DNA of 64,000 bases from Mallotus nudiflorus. Taxonomy: Eukaryota; Streptophyta; Magnoliopsida; Malpighiales; Euphorbiaceae. Location of the stretch: the NCBI GenBank assembly GCA_947683625.1, contig CANTUR010001443.1, forward strand, positions 1,792,501 to 1,856,500, in the 5' to 3' direction. Under the pieces are notes generated by a model. That model searched no databases and was not told the DNA's origin. It saw nothing but the letters and a program-made list of their open reading frames with translations. The translations under genes were made by a program, and so were the position numbers. Shown piece by piece: positions 23,265 to 38,200 of the stretch; the stretch's first letter is position 1, and each line of letters opens with the position of its first letter.

Positions 23265-26200
23265 ATGGAATCGCCGACGACGGTGACGGAGGTTACGGTG
23301 AGGATTTCTAGTGCTGGAGGTGGAGGTGAGAGATCGGACGTTGTTGCCAGCGGAAGTAGCTCCACCAGCAATGCCAATAATAATAATAGTAATAATAATC
23401 ACAAGAATGGAGTTGCTGTTGTTGTTGAAAAGAAGGAGAAAGTGAAAGAAGAGAAGGAGAAGGAGAAGGAGAAAGAGAAGGAGAAGGAGAAGGGAAAGGG
23501 AGCGTTTGAGTACTTCGGATGGGTTTATCATTTAGGTACGAATTCAATAGGTCATCAATACTGTCATCTTCGTTTTCTCATCGTTAGAGGCAAATATGTG
23601 GAAATGTACAGGCGTGATCCTCATGAGAATCCGGGCATTGTGAGCTTCTTTTTCTTTTTCTTTTCCCCTCTTTTTCTAATTTTTTAATTTAAATTGGTTA
23701 GCTGCAAAATAAAAGCTCTAAATTATTCAACTTCCAGCTCTAATTCTTGATTGATTGCTTCTAACTGTATATCTTATAGTCCAGCAACTTGAATTATTAT
23801 GATCATATGTTAATGCCAATGGGTCAAAGATGGGTTTTTGTGAGGTAACCATCTCCGTTTATTCTGCGTCGGAGTGAATATCTTTGCAAAGTATATGATT
23901 GTTGAGTTTCAACCCAACGTTCTAACAGCCAATCTTCTATTTTTTTTTTCTTTTATTTTAGTCCACTTTTTGTTTAAATTTCCAAGTGCTTGATTTGATT
24001 AGATTTCAAAGTTGATGCTCAGCTTTTTCTTTGCTGCCAGAAACCTATTAGGAGGGGTGTTGCAGGGCCTACCCTTATGGTGGAGGATATGGGGCGTCAA
24101 AAGGTCAATCATGGGGTGAGCCCCTTGCTAATCAATTTTTTTTTTTTTGTATTTTCTAATTAATATCAATTATTATTATTATTATTGTTGTTGTTATTAT
24201 TATTATTATTATTATTTAATTTTCAGATGTTAAATTTCACGCTTTCTTCTATTGCATGTTAAGCCTCATTCTTTTCGCTCTGAAAGTGATCCTGATGATG
24301 AGTAGCTTCTTGTTAGTTCCTTCTTATGATCTTCATTTTTAACCGTTTCCCTTGAATCTTTGTAGGATCTTTATGTTCTGCGATTTTATAATCGATTGGA
24401 TGAAACAAAAAAAGGAGAAGTAAGTTGCAGCTCATCAGTATTCTTTTAACAAATTCTTCTTCTTCTCCTCCTCCTTTTTTAATTTAAGAAATGCTAGTTC
24501 GCAGTTAAGCTTTTTCCTGTTCAGTGGATATCTAGTATATTTCATATGGTGACCATATTGTTCTGTGCAATCAGAATTTTTATGTTGTAGGTGTCTGCTT
24601 GTATTATCAAACTGCATTTCACCTTTGGTAGCACGGGGCCTACCTGCATGAAAGAAAACTTTAATGAATTATAGAAGTTGAAGGCCTTATAAAGTGTGGA
24701 TTCATTTTTTTTGTATTTGAAGTAAAGTTTGTCTAGGGAGAGTGGACTTAGACTATGGGAAGAAATAGTTTTTAGATCAGTTATGTTCTGAAGATAGAAC
24801 TCTTCGTTGATTAGAATGAGGGAAGAACCTTTAATAAGTATGCATCACATAGGATGATGCATACTCACATGCATTAACAATTGAAATGTCAGTGCATGTA
24901 GCTCCTGATATGAGGTAATGTTTTCTATGTTTCATGCATTCGTTTTTAAGATAATTTTTTGAATTTATGATTTCAATTGAATATATTAAGTATATCAGCT
25001 TTCTTCAAAGGTTTTCTTGCATTTGAGTCAGTTTGTTTGTTAAAAATTATTTACATTTTTAAGTCTATTTTTCCATTTCGTTTTCTTCTATTTGTATATA
25101 TAAATTCTTCCAAAAAGAGAGAAGAAATATATAACTAAATCCCTGTTTCTTGTTCAAGATTGCCTGTGCTACAGCTGGAGAAGCTCGAAAATGGATGGAG
25201 GCATTTGATCATGCAAAACAACAGGTATACTATATTTGAGCATTGTAAATAACCTGGCCTGGTGCTAAAATTTGTGTAGACTGTATTGCCCGTGCAAACA
25301 TCATGATGCAAGCAGTTACCACTGCATCATCCTATGTATCACACACCAATCTTTTCACATTAAATCTATGTATCACACGTTAATCTTTTCACTTGGCACT
25401 GCTGCTTAATTTTTTAATTTTGTCTTGAAGTATTTTGCAACTGTTACTTAGTGGAGATCCATGTTGGAATAGTCCAAGCTCATCTAACCTTCTTCATTTG
25501 ACAGACTGAATATGAGCTCTCGAAAGGCGGTAGTGCCAGAAACAAGCTGAACATGGGGACTGAGTATGTGCCATTTATGTATATTATGTTGTAAATATCT
25601 TGTAGAGTTCATCTTATTTGCCTACCTGAAAAAATTAGTGTCAGAATAATACTGTTTTTTGATATCTTGAAGAAGAACATATAAAATCCATAGAGTTTAT
25701 TCTGTTAGAATAATCAAAATGGAGACTTTGGACTTTTAAAATGCCTTTTTTTTGTCATGGCAAAGATTATCTAGGTATTTTAACAGAATCCAGTCTCTTG
25801 AACACTTTTGTACATTTAAAATGAGTTTTTTTAATGATGGATCTATTTTTACTTTTGAAGAGGTAATTGTCTGTTTTGTATTATTTGACCTTGCTTTTCT
25901 GCTTTTATTTTATTTTATTTTTTAAATCTTATAATAAATATACAAGGTAAAAATGGGGTTGGGATAACCAGTGGCTTTGTTGCTGTTGCCTCTGTTTCTG
26001 TTTATGACTAATCTGTGCATTACTTGTCTTCACTTTAAATCTCCTCATTGAGTTGGTTGCAGTACCCATTAGTTCTTTCCAACTAATATTTCTTAGCCTA
26101 CCTAAAGAGGCATGATAGTAGTCATCCTCTATGAGATTGATTTGTTTTTACTTAATGACTTGATATATGATAATTTGACTGACCTATAATTATTGTCTAT

Positions 26201-29200
26201 GTCGTATTATTTTGGGGGAAGGATCAATCTAGAAGGACATCGGCCTAGAATGAGGCGTTATGCCCATGGATTGAGAAAGCTTATAAGGATAGGGCAAGGT
26301 GAGGTGACATACTTTTGTCTGATTTTTAAACATTGGTAATGCATTGCAAGAGTTCATTACATCTAAAACATTGGTGACATACTTTTTTCTGACTTTTAAA
26401 CATTGGTTATGTATTGCAAGAGCTCATTTGTCTGGTAGCTCATTATGTGTTAAAATATTTCCTGGACATTAAGAATCAAAGTTTTAGATGCTTCATGATG
26501 AAATGTTGCATTTTACTTGGTTCTTAAAATTTCTGGCACAGCAGAGGATTTCTTTTGCATGATAAACAGGGTTATTTCTGTTGGGACTTGCTAGGACAGG
26601 GAGGATCATCTTCAGGGGTGGAGCCACCTTATAGTGATCCTACTAAAATTTTAAAAATTTCAAAGAACTCCTTACAGGTTTTTATATAATTATGCATTTA
26701 TCCTATTAATTTTTTCATTTTTGACCTGACTAAAATTTTAATTTTACTCTGATGATTTCAATTTTAAGATTTGACCCCACTAACAGTAAGTTATTGATCT
26801 GTTCTAATCATTTTTACAATATTATAATGCTTTGTCCCTGTTATTACTCATTGTCCTTTGTCCATGTCTTATATATCCATATGTGGTGGGATCTTACCAA
26901 TTACAGGCTATAGTTCTTTTTTTGTTATTTTTATAAGAAGTTTTAGTATTTGTCCAATAAGATATTAGAAATTAAGGAAATCTGGAAATATAATGCTATA
27001 TGAGAATAGTGTTTTAAGAAATAATTCAAAGCCCCTTAAATATTTTAAATTTTAAGTATTTTCTTTTTGGCATATATTGTGGAATATGTGCTAGTTAAAA
27101 TAGTTTAGTTCTGTAATCAGACTACAAAGCTCTTAAAATAAGAATTGATTTCATGTGTCATTTATCAAATATACAAGCATATGTATATACATGTATAGAG
27201 TTAGAAAGTCTTCTGAAATGGCTAGAAAGTCAGAGCTATATAGGTTGTAACCATCTGACTATAAGAGCCTTTTAGTCTGACAATTAGACTATAACATTGC
27301 AGTCTTCTATTACGGCCTGTAACACTCCCCCTCAAGCTGGAGCATAAATGTTGATCATGCCCAGGTTGTTACAAAGATAATTAATCCAAATTCCATTAAG
27401 AGCTTTTGTAAAGATGTCCCCTAGTTGTTCTCCAGTCTTCACATATCCTGTAAAAATTAAGCCTTGCTGAATTTTCTCACGAACAAAGTGACAATCAATC
27501 TCAATGTATTTGGTTCGCTCGTGAAAGATTGGATTAGAAGTAATGTGAATTGCAGCGTGGTTGTCACACTATAATTTTGCTGGTATTGAGATCTTGAGAC
27601 CTACTTCACTAAGGAGTTGATGTGCCCACATTATTTCACATGCAGATTGGGCCTAGCCCTGTATTCAAATTTTGCACTTGATTGGGAAACTACATTATGT
27701 TTCTTGCGTTTCCATGAAACCAAATTACCTCCAACAAAGATACAATACCTTGAAGTGGATCTTCGATCTTCCTTACATGCTCAATCAGCATCTGAAAAAC
27801 ATTCAATTCTAGTATGACTATAATTGCCATACAGAATGCCACGTCCAGGAGCTCCTTTTAGATAGCCCAAAATTTGTTCAATTGCCTTCTAGTGATCAAC
27901 AGTTGGAGATGGCATATACTGGCTAACCACACTAACTGAGTATGCAATAACTAGACAGGTCACAGTAAGATAATTCAATTTTCCAGCCAATCTTCTGTAT
28001 CTCTCAGGATCTTCAAACAATTCGCCATCTTTTGTAAGCTGCAAATTAGGAACCATTAGAGTACTAAATGGTTTATTACCTAATTTTCTTGTTTCAAATA
28101 GTAAATCCAGTACATACTTTCTTTGAGATAAGAAGATTCTTTTCTTGCTTCGAGTCACTTCAACTCCAAAAAAATATTTTAGCATTCCCAAATCTTTAGT
28201 ATGAAATTGAGTATGGAGAAAGGATCTAAGAGATGAAATCCTTGTAGTGTCACTACAAGTGATCACAATATCATCCACATTGACGACTAATAGAATAATG
28301 CCACCATTAGATTTTTTATAAAACACAGAATGATTAGACTTACTCTTTTGCATGCCAAACTTCTCAATAGCTTGACTAAACTTGCCAAACCAGGAACGAG
28401 AACTTTGTTTTAAGCCATACAAGGATTTATGAAGCCGACATACTTTCCCATACTCCCCTTGAGCAACAAAACCAGGTGGTCGCTCCATATAGACTTCCTC
28501 CTGAAGGTCTCCATGAAGAAAGACATTTTTGATGTCTAACTGATGCAAATGTCAATCATAAGTAGTTGCCGTAGAAATAAAGAGTCTGATAGAAGTAAGT
28601 TTAACAACAGGAGAAAATGTGTCAGAATAATCCACTTTATATGTCTGCGTGTATCCTTTAGCAACAAGGTGAGCTTTTAATCTAGCAATAGATCCATCAA
28701 GATTAATCTTCATTGCAAACACCCATTTACAACTAATAGCCTATTTTCCTGTAGGTAAATTATCCAAGGTCCAAGTACTATTGACATCTAATGCATTCAT
28801 ATTACACCAGCCAGAATGTGCTAAAGCTTCGTGAACAGTTTTAGGGACAAAAACAGAATCGAGAATGGCAAAAAAAGAACAAGAAGAAGATGACAAATGG
28901 TTATAGGAAACAAAAGAAGAAACAGGACATCTAATGCATTCATACTACTTTTACGAAGAGCGATAGAAAGATCATCACTCAGAACCGAATCTGATGATGA
29001 AGAATCTGGTTCATCAGGACATGGAGTAGGAGGATTTTGAACAGGTGTAGCAACAGGAGCAGAAGGTTGTGTCCGACGAGAGTATGTTTGTGTGATAAGA
29101 GGTTTAACAGGAGCTGAGGGAGCAGCTGGAGGAGTAATAGTATAAACTAGCAAATCATCGTCCTCCCTTTGACGAGTAGGTCCTAAAGATGAAAAAAATT

Positions 29201-32200
29201 ATCTATGTTCGAAAAACGTGACATTAGCTGACACAAAATACCTGTTTAGGTCAGGAGAATAAAATCTATATCCCTTTTGCACATGGGAACAACCAAGAAA
29301 AATACACTTCAAAGATTTTGGATCAAGTTCTGTAACCTGAGGGTGGACATCTTGAACAAACAATTACAACCAAATATTCTAAGTTCGATGGGAAATGTCT
29401 TATTAGGAAAGAGAACATAAAAAGGGGTCTCACCAGATAGGATTAAGGAAGGCATTTGATTGATAAGAAAACAAGCTGTAGAAACAGCATCAGCCCAAAA
29501 TTGTTTTGGAACCTGCATTTGAAATAATAATGCTCTAGCAGTTTCAAGAAGATGTCTATTCTTTGTTTCAGCAACACCATTTTGAGAAAGTGTGTCCACA
29601 CAGGATGTTTGATGAAGAATACATTGTTTTATCATGTAATTTTGAAAGGTTACTGACAGGTTTTTTTGGTATTATCACTTTTTAAAATTTATATAAGTAC
29701 ACTAAATTGAGTTTAAATCTCAGCACAAAAAGTAGAGAAATTAGAAAACAATTTTGATTGATTTTTCATTAAATATAATCATGTCATTCTGGAATAATCA
29801 TCAACAAAAGAAACAAAATATCTAAACTTAGTTTTAGATGTAACTGGACAAGGACCCCAGCCATCAAAATGTATCAACTCAAAAGAAGCAATAGCTCGTT
29901 TATTGAATCTTGGATTGGAACTGAGACGATGGTGTTTAGCAAATTGACAAGACTCACAATCTAAAGAGGACATGCTAGAAAACTGAGGACATAATTTTTT
30001 AAGAATGGGAAAAGAAGGATGTCCTAAGCGACAATGTGCTTCAAAAGGAGTGACAACTCCTTTACAGGCAATAGACTTTGGTATTTGTGTATCAAGGATG
30101 TAGAGTCCTCCTGTCTCGTGTCCTTTACCAATAATTTTTTTTGTTATAAGATCTTGAAATAAACAATAATCAGGAAAAAATAAAACACAACAATTGAGAC
30201 TTTGAGTAAGTTTACTGACATAAATCAAATTGAATGATAATTAAGGTAGATTAAGAACAAATGATGATGTAGGTTTAATCATTCCATATCCAATAGCACA
30301 AGATGTGGAACCATAAGCTAAAGTAACAGGAGAAGTAGGTTTATGTGACTAGAAATTAGAGAATAAATTAGAATTACCTGTCATATGATCTGTAGCATCG
30401 GAGTCAATGACCCATTTGGAAGAGGAGGAAACTAGATATGTATTAGGTTTACCTGACTCAGAACTGGACTGGAGTTTCAATGCTTCTTGAAGTTGAGTCA
30501 ATCTAGCATATTCATCTGCAGATACCCGAACAGACTTTTCAGAGGTCTCCGGAGTAGTGCAACATGGGCATGCTAAGCTTTCCTATACTGAAACCTCCAA
30601 CAATCTTGCTTGAAATGACTGAGCTTATGACAATAGTGACAAACTATTTCTCTTGACTCCTGTCACGAGTACCAATATTCTTATCATAGTTGTTGAATCC
30701 CATACCCTTATTACCACTGTCACTCTTGTATTGTTGTTTCCCTGGCTCAAATGTGTTATGATGGCTAACAAGAGCATTGATAGGCTGAGTTGGTTGAACA
30801 GTCGATGAACTTTCTATATGAAGAACCTTGCTGAAAACATCTTGTAGAGAAGAAATCTCTGAACTAGAAAGAATTTGAGATTTAGCAGTCTCAAATTCAG
30901 ATGGAAGACCAACTAAAAAACTCATAATAGCCAGCTTCTGTCGCTGAGCTTGTTGTATAGTTATATCAGTGCTGAAAGGAAGCAGTATGTTGAGTTCTTC
31001 ATATGTTCTCTTAAAATCCATGAAGTAATTGGTGAGAGATCTATCACCTTCCCTATAAAATGCTTTGCAAACATCATAGATACGAGAAATATTCCCTTTT
31101 CCAGAGTACAAAAATTTTACGTAGTTCATTAATTCTTTGACTGTCCTACAGTAAGGTACTAAGCCAACTATCTCACTGTCAATAGAATTACGGATCTGTA
31201 AAAACAATCTAGCATCATCTCTCATCCAAGACAATTTAGACTCATCTGTGGGAGGATCATCAATCAAATGACTATCCATAGAAATACTGAGCAAATATAA
31301 CTCAATAGTTTGACTCCAATCAAGGTAGTTTGTACTATTGAGTTTATGTTCTATAATTTTGAACATCATTGGAACCACATCATGAACAACTATAGTCTTT
31401 TTCTCAGCCATATTTCTTCACAAGACACAAAGCCACAAGATACATGAGGCTTAGCTTGCCAATAATATAATAATATAAAGGAGGCTTAGTCTGCCAAATT
31501 AAAATAATAAAACTAATAAGGCTATCAAACCAGCCAATGAGTGAATAAAACAAGCGATAAAAAAAAAAAAACTGCCGTATAAAGAAAAATACATAGAACG
31601 TTTTTTTTTTTAAATAGATCAAAAGAGAAGGCAAAAAAAAAAAAAAACATAGCCTAAAATAAATAATTGAACAAAGGAAATAATTGAATAAAGCCCAAAA
31701 TAGATCAAAGGAAATAATTGAACAAAGTCTAAAATAAAGAGCAGCCCATTCAGGTGAGTATTTTAGTTGCACAAGGACATGCCAAAAAAACAGCTATATA
31801 GACCCCAACCAGGTATGAAATGGAAGCGGCTGGAATCTGGGCAGAACTATGTGTCAGCGCGTGAGACCTCCTTGGATTGGCGGTGTTGACAACAGGAACT
31901 TCTGAAGTGGTGAACTAAAGCTAAGTCCTCTCCCTCACTTCTCTGTTTTCACCCAAACAACCTAAGCTCTGATACCATATAATCAGACAACAACACTCTT
32001 AAAATAAGAATTGATTTCATGTGTCATTTATCAAATATACAAGCATATATATATACACATATAGAGTTAGAAAGTCTTCTGAAATGGCTAGAAAGTCAGA
32101 GGTATACAGGCTGTAACCATCTGACTATAAGAGCCCTTTACTCTGACAATCAGACTATAACATTGCAGTCTTCTGTTATGGCCTATAACAAGTTCATCTA

Positions 32201-35200
32201 TTATCAGGGCTATTTTAGAGATTTCATCCAGAAAGGACTTTTAAGTCCAAAATATTTAAACACCTAGAGCCAAAATGGATGTGGACAATATATGTTGCTT
32301 TTTGTAAATATTTATTATCATATGCTGCTGTCTGTTTTAAATATTGATGTGAAACTCTGTCAGTCAATCTTTGTTCATGTTGCTAACGGTGTCCTTTTCA
32401 TTTATTTTTTCCAGGTCCAGAGATGCTTTTGCGTCAATCCTCAGATTTGCAAGCTAATATCAGGTCAGACAAATATTATGAGGGGGATGTTGGAGATGCA
32501 ATTGAAGCTCATGAATGGAAATGTGTTCGCACGATAAATGGTACTTATCTGATAGTGTTAGCTAATTTATACCAAATACCACCCTATCAATTTTTATTGC
32601 TAAAAAGCAGACATCCATATTGGCTATTTCCATTGTGCTTGTGAATCTCTTCCATTCTCTCTTCCTCATCGTATTTTATACTAGTTTACATTGATGCTGT
32701 GCTCAATTGTAATAAATATCTATGTTAGCATTTCAATGTCCTTAACTCTCATATGACGTTCTCAAGATGTCACTAAACAGATCCTCAATATCTGGTCAGT
32801 GCTTTGGAAATGTTATGTTCAATTAGTTCTATTGGTGCATAGATACTTTTAATGACAAGTTAACAGTCTTTTTTTATATGCATATTGAATATAGTTCTTA
32901 AAAGAAACAATTTTACTTCTTACTTCTAACAAAAATTTCTGTTCCTGTTGGTTTCAGGTGTTCGAATCTTTGAGGATGTGTCTGATTCTAAGGTATTTGT
33001 CTTTATAAATTTGTACCATCATCTATAATTTATTTTGCAGAGATTTCATTTCTAGGTCATTTGACTCCCAGTTTTGAATGATATTTCATCAAGAAATTGA
33101 AGGAATCATATTGTGTGCCACAAATATCCATTAATTCATTGAAAGAAATGAAGGCCTTAGAATATGGTTTACTGCTTTCTGACATCAATGCTAGTTTAGA
33201 AGGTGAAGTACATAATGGAAGATGTTGATCCTGTCATCACTTGACTAAAAATCCGGATCTCTTATACATCATCTTTGTATCATGTTTGCATGACCTGATA
33301 GAAATCTGTTCAAGAATATCATCCTTTGGTGATGAAAGCATAATCTCAACTATCTTTTTTTTTTGAAAATTTTATGTATTGGTGCACCAAATTATGTTGG
33401 AAATGTCTCTCAAAGCTTTTTATTCCACATTTTCGATGCATATTTACTGCATTTCAAAGGAGAGTCGTTGTGTATTAGCATGATACTGGTTGTATATTTT
33501 CTTTTTAATCATCTGGTTTGGCCGTTCTTGTGCATTTTGGTTACACTGGGACACATTATCCCCAGGTTGTGATATTCTTTTTTATTCTTCAATTAATTTT
33601 TTCTCGTAAAAGAGAGAAAGAATTATCATGCCAATTCAATGCTGCTGCTTCATCAAAAAGGAAAAAAAAAGTGTCATTCAAGAAAATTTTTGAAATTTGA
33701 AAAACATTTCATCATTAGGTTGTGTAGTTGCATGTTAAAATTTTAAGGCATACAATATGTTTTCTTTGCAATTATTTGTACAAGTTTGCATATGTTTGTG
33801 TAATATCTTTATTTCATTACATGATTAACTCAGATACTTATATTTTATAATATCGTGTTCAACTTAACTGAAGGGTGGAACTTTTTTGAACCCCAAGAGC
33901 CTCAAGTTATTCTTTTATGATTTTGTAGAATGGTAAAGGTATTCTTGTAAAGGCTGTTGGTGTTATTGATGCTACTGCTGATGCTGTTTTTGAAGTCATA
34001 TTAAATGTCGATCGGCATCAAAGATATGAGTAAGTTATTTTGTTAGTCTTCTGTAGCTATTTTTCATTGTTAGCCTTCTATGCTTTTTCTTTCCATCTGA
34101 CTAGTTATATAAAAACAATATCATTACAGGTGGGATGCTTTGACAGGTGACTTGCAGCTTTTGGATTCTTATGATGGACACTATGATGTTGTCTATGGAA
34201 CATATGATCCAAAATATCTCACTCGGTAAACGAATGATATATTTTATCATGTGCTATTTAGTTATTTGTGTTACTATGCTGCCTTTATTGTCATTAATTT
34301 CTGTTGGATTTAGTTGAATTGTAAATTTATCCGTGTTGTTGTTTTATGCTTTGTTGCTTTAGCTTTGCGTCTGTTTCAATGGCCTAGCTCTTAGTAAAAA
34401 TTACCCAAATGCAACAGAATTGTGCCTTTCTAATTCGAGCTTTCATGTATGACCAACTGCAAATTGGTTCTAAAAATAAGTTTTTGATGACCAACTTGTT
34501 TAGCTTTAGTGAAAGTCTGTGGTTAGTTGATAGTTTTGGTTAAACCTTGGATCTTGCACTTGCTAGCCGGCTGCCCAGCCAAGTGTACTGCCTCTAGAGT
34601 TGCTTTATTTTCATAATTGTGTGTATAGTTATGAAAGAAATTCAGTGTTTCAGTTGCAAGTTACCATGCAATGCATAAATGGAAAATTGCATGTGCTAGC
34701 TTATACAGACATGCAATACACTTGCAATATATATATATTTATGTATTTTCCATAACATTACTATCTTTTGCACTATAGTTACTTGTAAGTTTGTTTTGTT
34801 CATCTAAATTTCAAATGTGAGGAAATTTTTTCTTATATGTATCATGCTTTAGATGTGTTGGAAATATAAAGGCATCAATTGTTGAGAGTTGTCAAGCTGG
34901 TTAAGTTTCATCTTTTTTTCTCACCTAATTATTTTGCATTCTCTTGTTCAACAATGGGTTTCACAGGTGGAAATCTAAAAGAGATTTTGTGTTCTCTAGG
35001 CAATGGTTTAATGGCCAAGATGGAACATACAGTAAGCAAATATGATTATCATAATTTACAGTTATTTTTGTCATCAAGTTACATGCATCACAAAATACTT
35101 TGAACTAGCCTCTTTTATTTTCGCCCTTGTTTCTGGCAACGGTTGAGACTGCCTATCTGAATCCCAGCACCAGATTCAATTTTTTTAGGATTTTCTGTTG

Positions 35201-38200
35201 CTGCTGGACAGCTGTCATAATTGTAGTGGAATAATATAGCTGGGTTTGGCAGTCTTGGGTGATCTGTGGGAATCTGAACTTGGCTAAGATAGGGACTGAT
35301 GATGATGCCCAGCATTGATTTATTGTTTGCGGATGTGTTATCGCTGCATGTTTATGGAGAGAGAACCCAAAGTACAAATATGGTTTGATGGGCTAATATG
35401 ATAGTTGGCTTGAATATAGTGCAAATATAATTTTGAAAGAGCTGAGCTGGTGAAAAAATGATAAATTGTCCAAATCATGTCAAGCATGTTTCATTATTCT
35501 TCAAGTCACTTTACATTTTGCTGATATTTTGGTTTTTTCCCCATTTTTTAAAACTTTCATGCAGACCATTACAAGAATTAAGTCTGCCATCTATGTGGTT
35601 AGCTGACATACTTTTTTCATTTATATGTATAGCCATCTTGCAATTTCCAGCAGTACACAAGAAGCGGCCTCCAAGATCTGGATATCGACGTACAAAAATC
35701 AACCGTAAGAGGATTCATTTACTAAATTGGAGAATTTTAACATCTCAAGCATTTGTGTTATTTTAATGCTTACTGCTCTACACTTATATTATATTATCAA
35801 GGATATTTTTAGCAGCAAATATGATCTTAATGTTATAAACTGGGCCTCGAATTGTAATCAAATTGATATGCAAAACTTTTATGCAAATTATTTAAACGTT
35901 ACTTTAATGGTAGAAATGAATTTGCTATACTACTCGTACTCTTCTCTCAGTTTTTTTTCTTCCTTTAGATTTGTGGAACAGATTATAGGTTAATATTTAG
36001 AACATTTAATACAGATAATTTGCTTGTGTTGGAGTTCAGTATTTTGCACTATGAATCAGCTGCTAGCTTGCTTATTTATGTTGTTTTCATGGACGCTTAT
36101 GTGTATAAAGATGATGAAGCTTCTTTCAATATGCCATTTCTGCTTTTTGGTTTTAAGTTTTGCAGTTCTTATCTGCCCAGCAGAAGTGTATCTGCTTGAT
36201 TTTAAAGTCCCTCAATTATACGTGTGAGCTTTAATTGACTTGCCCCCTTTTTCTGTCTCTCTTTTCTGTCACTATGACCTGCAGCTTCTACATGGGAGAT
36301 TAGAAATTTAAACACACCGATGGGTTCAAATACTGTGAGATGTATTGTGACACAAACATTAGAGATATATCATAGAGGATGGTTAAGATGGAAGACTAAT
36401 CGTTGCTCAAAGTTTGAAAAGACCATTCCTTATGCATTGTTGTCCCAAGTATCAGGTTGGTTCAATATATCAGTTCACCTCATCTACTTTATGCCTTGTT
36501 AAAGATCATAAGCTGTCTAAAAAGATAAGACACTGCTTTTGAGACCATCAAATGTATATTCTTTGACTCAAATGTAGTTGTTGTTCTGTTTCAGAAATAT
36601 TTAAAATTTTTGAATTTTGGACACATAAGGAATTGGTCAGCCAAGTAATTAATTCTTGGTCTTGGGACTGTGGCTTTGAAAAGTCTGGCATAACCTCTGC
36701 ATTAAATCTTGCATCGTGTACATTGTATAAAATGATTGCCAAGTTAGAGAAAATTATGTTAAAATCTATAGAACAAATTTGGTGACGTCATCTTGTCTGA
36801 TAATGCATATCTTAATGTATTATGTGAAGATCCTCATGCACTAGGATGTCCACTAATTTATCTGATAAAATGAATATCTTTTCTAAATTTTTAATAGTAT
36901 TTCCTGACTACTAGGACTGCATTCACATGGTGACTTTTTTTTTTTTTTTGGAAAGAACTTTCCTAGTGAATGCGTTACATTCTGCTAATTTGGTTACAAT
37001 ACTGAAACTTTACCTGAAATAATTCTGTAGAATATGGAGTACACTAAAAAACTTAATTTCTTTTCACTGATAAAGATCAATGAGAATGTTGACTTTAAAA
37101 ACTTCATCCTTTTTCCATTTTATTCCGATAAGGAAGAAAATTACTTGAAAATGCTTGTCCTTGAAAATGCACTAAATTCCCATTTGACCTGGAAAAGTTT
37201 TAGGACATTTTCTTCCTATCAGAACCTAGTTGGTGGAATTATTGATAATGAGGGTTGAACCAGAAGAATAGCTTGTTTTTTATTTTATTGTCTGTTTAGT
37301 CAAAAGAAACATTAAAATTTTGATTAGCAAAATCTTCAACATGCTTCTGGACATGGAATATTCAAGAATTAAAATTTTTTTTCCAGATAAAATTTGAAGT
37401 AAATCCTATGAATTGTGTTGTAGAAATTTTTTGTGAAGTATTCGTTTGAAGAGGCATTTTTTACTTTTGGTTTGTCATTAATCAGGTTTGAAAGAATATA
37501 TTGGAGCAAATCCTGCATTGAAATCTAAATATGCCACTACAGTGGTCCATTCTAAAATTTCTGAGGATTCCTCCTCCAGCAGTGAATACGAGGATGCAGA
37601 AGTGAATGATGAGTTCTATGATGCACTTTCTGCAGATTCATCATCATCAGAAGAGAGTGAGGACGAAGGTCAACCAGCCAACGAGGTTGTTTCTTTTTCC
37701 AATCTTCATTTAGCTTTCTCTGTTTTTTTCTTTTGGCATTCAGAATTATGTCCTATTAGACATCAGTGAATCTATACACTTTCTCAAGTTGCTCTTCCTT
37801 AGGTTCTCTGTAGTGAATGTCTGTTTATGTTATTTGGAGTTTTGGTATATGAATAACACATTTCATTCGCATATGGAAATAGAAATGTGAAAGAACTAAC
37901 AAAAGAAAGCTGCCCCTCTATGAAACAGGAGAAGAAAGTGAAATTAAAGAATGTTTCATGGGCCATTGCAAGCTTAGCATTGAGACGATCTTCAGGTCCT
38001 TTCTCTGCATGTTTAATTTAACTTAATATTATCTATGTAATCTAATGGCATATAAAGTCCATAATGACCTTATCCTTTTCCTTTTGTGTTGTTTTTCCAT
38101 AATATTAATTTGACTTGATATTAGCATTGGATTGATTTCTCTCACCATTTCAAATTTCTTTTTATGGGAATTTTTTTCTCACTTTTTTGTCTTTAGTACA

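Larger units (their letters stand above)
27112..32190 (-). mobile_element. Complete but decayed Copia LTR retrotransposon in intron 6, antisense
   Basis: Two 213-bp LTRs (27112-27324 and 31978-32190) flank an internal region, and the 5-bp duplication AGTTC lies on both sides (27107-27111 and 32191-32195). On the minus strand the order is 5' LTR, tRNA-iMet primer site, gag, integrase, reverse transcriptase, RNase H, polypurine tract, 3' LTR. Integrase before reverse transcriptase is the Ty1/Copia order. Stops and frameshifts interrupt the genes, so it cannot encode its own movement. By hand count the LTRs differ at about 16 of 213 positions (about 7.5%), implying an insertion millions of years old. 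It sits between host exons 6 and 7 and enlarges that intron to 6116 bp. Confidence 0.96.

Noticed and set aside
23226..23547. Minus-strand frames opposite exon 1 of the EDR2-like gene
   Set aside because: These are shadows of the AGG/GAAG-rich coding repeat on the + strand.
35541..35632. A possible alternative exon 12 beginning at the acceptor GCAG before ACCATTACAAGAATT
   Set aside because: It would join as …TITRIKSAIYVVS then stop, and lacks the conserved ILQFPAVHKK; the acceptor at 35631-35632 restores the family sequence and the frame.
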